Shown here piece by piece: positions 7,566 through 9,952 of a stretch of DNA of 9,952 bases. This stretch comes from an uncultured Clostridium sp. (GTDB lineage Bacteria > Bacillota > Clostridia > TANB77 > CAG-508). The translations under genes and the position numbers were made by a program. The stretch lies in NCBI GenBank assembly GCA_946008205.1, contig CAMGAZ010000035.1, positions 1-9,952 of the forward strand. Direction: 5' to 3'. Under the pieces are notes generated by a model that was not told the DNA's origin, searched no databases, and was given only the letters and a program-made list of their open reading frames with translations. The first letter of the stretch is position 1. Each line of letters starts with the position of its first letter.

Positions 7566-8762
7566 TTAATCACCAATGAGTTTATACAATTTCTCTATTT
7601 CACTTTCATTTGAATAATTTGTTGATTGCATATTGCTAATCAAATTTTGTTGTAATTCTTTATCTTTAATCACTCTTGCAATTTCATTTGCTGAGCCTTC
7701 AATATCCATCGGCACGATCACGCCGTCAAATCCATCCTTTAACTGACTGTGTGCTGTTGGATAATCGGTAATAATAACAGGCTTATTAAGTATCAACGCT
7801 TCGTGAACAGTAACAGCCTTTCCTTCGTATCGAGACGGCTGCAAATAAATATCACAAGCCTTAATATACGGATACGGATTATCCTTTTTACCGAGAATAA
7901 TAACTGTATCTTCCATGCCAAACTCAGAAATTTTGGAACGAATTAATTTTTCTTCTCCACCGTATCCGATAATATACCATTTAAAATCTATACCCTTTGA
8001 TTTGATTAAACTTGCAATTTGTGGTATTTCGTCAAATTTTTTTGCCTCAGAGAAACGACCGACAGAAAGTAACTTAACAGTCGTCATATTCAATTCGTTG
8101 CTAACATCAATCAAATCAGCTTGTCCGTCTATAAAGTTCTTTGATAATATATTTTCTATATATACAATCTTATTTTTTAAGCTCGGAAATTTAGTCAAAA
8201 ATGCTTTTGTAACATCGTCGGAAATAGAAATAATATTGTCATAGATGCTCCACATCTTTAACTCAGACTCAACATCATTATTAGTTGTTGAATAATCTGT
8301 ATGTATCCACGCTATTTTCTTTTTTGCCTTAACTTTATCACAAACAATATAATGAGGGGTCAGAAAACTGACAGCAACATCATATTCTTTTTCTGTTATT
8401 ATCGGTAATACTTTTACTGTATATTTATGACTGTATTCAATAGAAACATAACTATGCTCTAATCTATTTTTTTTGTCAAATTGCTTTGCTTTTATTTTAC
8501 CAATAATTCTACCTGCAACAATTTTCAACTGTCCTTGCTTCAACGCAGTAACCATAGGCTTCATCATTGCACTGTACTGAGGTATTTCAGGCAATAAATT
8601 TACTTGCTTTGGTATTAACGACATTAATTCTCCGCTATGCTGCATCAAGAACAAATCGACTTCATATTTTGAATAATCAAAGCTTGTTAACAAGCCAAGC
8701 AATGCTCTTTCTGCACCGCCAATTTCCATAGCGTGAGAAAAAATAAATACTTTCTTTTTCAT
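7566..8762 (-). CDS. GT4-family (GT-B fold) glycosyltransferase
   Basis: A 398-residue retaining glycosyltransferase. The N-terminal domain starts VFIFSHAMEIGGAERALLGL (5-24), the glycine-rich acceptor-side loop of GT4 enzymes. IAWIHTDYS (150-158) and ISISDDVTKAF (178-188) end that domain. The C-terminal nucleotide-sugar domain has LLSVGRFSEAKKFD (231-244), WYIIGYGGE (262-270) and the EX7E motif in PSRYEGKAVTVHEAL (309-323), Glu313 and Glu321, which bind the donor. Length is typical. Start ATG 8762-8760 has only a weak GAAAG upstream, which fits dependence on coupling to the preceding GT2 gene: the restored GT2 frame ends one base before this ATG, whereas the stop now in use lies 48 bases away. 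Presumably adds one sugar to the lipid-linked repeat unit; donor unknown. Confidence 0.94.
   Translation of the reverse strand: MKKKVFIFSHAMEIGGAERALLGLLTSFDYSKYEVDLFLMQHSGELMSLIPKQVNLLPEIPQYSAMMKPMVTALKQGQLKIVAGRIIGKIKAKQFDKKNRLEHSYVSIEYSHKYTVKVLPIITEKEYDVAVSFLTPHYIVCDKVKAKKKIAWIHTDYSTTNNDVESELKMWSIYDNIISISDDVTKAFLTKFPSLKNKIVYIENILSKNFIDGQADLIDVSNELNMTTVKLLSVGRFSEAKKFDEIPQIASLIKSKGIDFKWYIIGYGGEEKLIRSKISEFGMEDTVIILGKKDNPYPYIKACDIYLQPSRYEGKAVTVHEALILNKPVIITDYPTAHSQLKDGFDGVIVPMDIEGSANEIARVIKDKELQQNLISNMQSTNYSNESEIEKLYKLIGD
7570..7574 (-). promoter_or_regulatory. Ribosome binding site deciding the GT32 start
   Basis: GGTGA read on the minus strand, five bases before ATG 7564-7562 and overlapping the end of the GT4 gene. 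It contains the GTG that could be an alternative start, so choosing it as a ribosome binding site makes ATG 7564 the better start, in agreement with the family N-terminus. Confidence 0.55.
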
Positions 8763-8763
8763 G

Positions 8764-8810
8764 TCAATTTACTTTCATAAAAGATTTTGATTTTTTCTTA
8801 ATTAGTACTG
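8764..8810 (-). pseudogene. Out-of-frame C-terminus of the upstream GT2 gene
   Basis: Shifting the reading frame by one base at about 8820 (reading ATC 8820-8818 straight after the Gly codon) gives 18 further residues, IILTVLIKKKSKSFMKVN, and a TGA at 8766-8764. The peptide continues the GT2 protein sensibly: ...AIPFG followed by a short hydrophobic stretch and a lysine-rich tail, a pattern I associate with this GT2 type. The TGA ends one base before the GT4 ATG (TGA-C-ATG), matching the tight junctions in the rest of the operon. The present frame instead reads Ser-Tyr-stop and leaves a 48-nt gap. The simplest explanation is loss of one base in the glycine codon region (for example GGG to GG), as a mutation or as a sequence error. 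Confidence 0.7.
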
Positions 8811-9665
8811 TTAATATGATCCAAAAGGTATCGCACAAACTGTTAAAAACTTTTTCGGTGACTCATTGATAAAATGCTTATTTTTTGAAATTATGCTACT
8901 TGAAACATAGTGGATACACTCAATAAAGCACCTTTTTTTTGAACCGGTGCAAAGCATTTCAGTTTTTCTCAAAAATGCAAAGCCTTTTGGATTGTTAAGA
9001 TATTGCCTATACATATTCATACTTGAACCATCTTCTTGATAATCTACAATACACACCGGCTCATTAAGAATATGAAGCTTATATTTTTTATCTACAAGGT
9101 GATATTTATAAGCCAATCCAACATACTTTTCGCCTTCAAAAACAGGATATGGAGGTACTGAATTAATAACATCAGTTCTATATATCAGTTTCTTATCACC
9201 TGCTCCACCGTTTTCATAATATCCGATAAGCGTAGTTTCCGTAATACCGGCAGGCAGTTCTTTTCCTATAACTTTTCCATTTGGATTAATATCCAATGCA
9301 ATTATTCCTGCAAGATGTTCTGATTTACACTCATTCCAACAATTAATTATCTTTTCAACTGCGTCATCTGTCATATAATCATCAGAATCAACACAAACAT
9401 TCAATTCTGTATCAATATTCTCATATGCAGTATTATGAGCAGTATGCATACCGCCGTTTTCTTTATATATATATCTTATCTCAAAACCATTGTCGTTTTT
9501 TCCCCATTCTTTAATAAGCTCGGCAGTATTATCTGTTGAACCGTCATCAACTACTAACCAAACGAAATCCTTACATGTTTGTCTGCAAAGGCTATCATAG
9601 CAGTTTTTAATTATGTACCCACGATTATATGCTGGTGTAAAAACCGTTAATGTTTTTTTCATCAT
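8811..9665 (-). CDS. GT2-family glycosyltransferase with frameshifted 3' end
   Basis: A 284-residue GT-A glycosyltransferase: LTVFTPAYNRGYIIKNCYDS (6-25), LVVDDGSTDNT (37-47), NGGMHTAHNTAYE (70-82) and VCVDSDDYM (90-98, metal site), then YENGGAGDKKLIYRTDVI, the acceptor-side region common in this subfamily. All catalytic motifs are present. The final SY-stop comes from a frameshift; with one base restored the protein would have 300 residues and end next to the GT4 start. The damage removes only a short hydrophobic, basic tail, so the enzyme may still work. Two consecutive ATG codons (9665 and 9662) can start it; AGGAG at 9670-9674 is four bases from the first and seven from the second, so the second is at least as likely. 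Gap to the upstream gene is 10 nt. Donor sugar unknown. Confidence 0.9.
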   Translation of the reverse strand: MMKKTLTVFTPAYNRGYIIKNCYDSLCRQTCKDFVWLVVDDGSTDNTAELIKEWGKNDNGFEIRYIYKENGGMHTAHNTAYENIDTELNVCVDSDDYMTDDAVEKIINCWNECKSEHLAGIIALDINPNGKVIGKELPAGITETTLIGYYENGGAGDKKLIYRTDVINSVPPYPVFEGEKYVGLAYKYHLVDKKYKLHILNEPVCIVDYQEDGSSMNMYRQYLNNPKGFAFLRKTEMLCTGSKKRCFIECIHYVSSSIISKNKHFINESPKKFLTVCAIPFGSY

Positions 9666-9669
9666 ATTA

Positions 9670-9674
9670 CTCCT
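9670..9674 (-). promoter_or_regulatory. AGGAG ribosome binding site of the first GT2 gene
   Basis: One of the strongest AGGAG-type sites in the window. Spacing is four bases to ATG 9665 and seven bases to ATG 9662; the latter is closer to the usual spacing, so the real protein may begin at the second methionine. Confidence 0.6.
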
Positions 9675-9675
9675 A

Positions 9676-9952
9676 TTAAATAATGCCTTTTATAATTTTC
9701 TTGATTCTATATTTAATAGATTTCTTTTCTTTTTTTATCTCTTCAACGACAAAACTAGCATATTGTTCAGCATCAAATTCGCACAATAAAGTCACATGTT
9801 TTCTGTTGCTTTCGGACTTTGCAACATCATCAATATCTTCATTTTTAAAGAAGTCTACAGCTTCTTTGATATAATCATATAGTTTATAACTACTATCGAT
9901 AAAATTATAGTCAATTTTAGAAAAATCATTAAGGCTATACAAATAGCTCTTG
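9676..9952 (-). CDS. C-terminal part of an unrecognised protein (runs off the window)
   Basis: The frame is open from the window edge to TAA 9678-9676, 91 codons plus a partial one. A TTG at 9942 could be taken as a start, but no stop lies between it and the edge and I see no ribosome binding site, so this is most likely the 3' end of a larger gene. The peptide is charged and looks helical: YKLYDYIKEAVDFFKNEDI, then a short segment HVTLLCEFDAEQYASFVVEEI, and a strongly basic tail (KKEKKSIKYRIKKIIKGII) like the amphipathic tails of the glycosyltransferases downstream. I do not recognise the family. Position in the operon, 10 nt before a GT2 gene, makes a glycosyltransferase or other polysaccharide enzyme likely, but that is inference only. 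Confidence 0.7.
   Translation of the reverse strand, partial: KSYLYSLNDFSKIDYNFIDSSYKLYDYIKEAVDFFKNEDIDDVAKSESNRKHVTLLCEFDAEQYASFVVEEIKKEKKSIKYRIKKIIKGII

Noticed and set aside
8811..8830. Programmed -1 frameshifting at CCT TTT GGA in the GT2 gene
   Set aside because: The P-site codon could slip on TTTT, but the A-site GGA would mispair, so it is not a proper slippery heptamer, and no downstream stimulatory structure is seen. A simple indel is more likely.
2798..9874. Plus-strand open frames of 65-109 codons (for example 2798-3094, 7915-8244, 9683-9874)
   Set aside because: Each lies opposite a better supported minus-strand gene, has no family motif or convincing ribosome binding site, and reflects AT-rich antisense reading.
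1..9952. CRISPR arrays, tRNA/rRNA genes, insertion sequences, phage or defence genes
   Set aside because: No regularly spaced repeats, terminal inverted repeats, transposase or RNA-gene-like segments were seen; there is almost no non-coding space.

Overview
This window is a stretch of a surface-polysaccharide (capsule or exopolysaccharide) biosynthesis locus. Every gene I can support lies on the minus strand, so transcription runs from position 9952 down to 1. The DNA is AT-rich, genes are packed with overlaps or gaps of a few bases, and most starts have a purine-rich AGGAG/AAGGA-type ribosome binding site. Protein content (Wzx-type flippase, FrhB-like ferredoxin oxidoreductase paired with a polysaccharide pyruvyl transferase, GT32, several GT2 enzymes) fits a low-GC Firmicute, probably a gut or rumen Clostridia-type anaerobe. 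That placement is inference; no marker gene is present.

Layout in transcription order: the 3' end of an unrecognised gene (9952-9676); a GT2 glycosyltransferase whose end is frameshifted (9665-8811, remnant to 8764); a GT4 glycosyltransferase (8762-7566); a GT32 DXD glycosyltransferase (7564-6845); a polysaccharide pyruvyl transferase (6842-5730); an FrhB-like iron-sulfur protein overlapping it by 8 nt (5737-4556); a left-handed beta-helix O-acetyltransferase (4544-3963); a GT2 glycosyltransferase cut by an in-frame TAA (3912-3064, remnant to 2857); a GT2 glycosyltransferase (2845-1847); a Wzx-type flippase (1847-378); and the N-terminal part of an ATP-grasp protein (377-1). No polymerase (Wzy), initiating phosphoglycosyltransferase, chain-length regulator, promoter or terminator is visible, so the window is the interior of a longer operon.

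The genes make sense together: the glycosyltransferases build a lipid-linked repeat unit on the cytoplasmic face, the acetyltransferase and the pyruvyl transferase/FrhB pair probably decorate it, and the flippase exports it. The ATP-grasp enzyme may add an amino acid or make a precursor.

Two observations stand out. Two GT2 genes each carry a separate lesion near the 3' end (a 1-nt frameshift at about 8820 and an in-frame TAA at 3064-3066), while the sequence beyond each lesion still reads as a plausible C-terminus that docks precisely onto the next gene. The other is the overlapping pyruvyl transferase/FrhB pair, a recurring but biochemically unexplained combination, and the best candidate here for an undescribed activity. 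I see no phage, defence, CRISPR, transposon or RNA gene.
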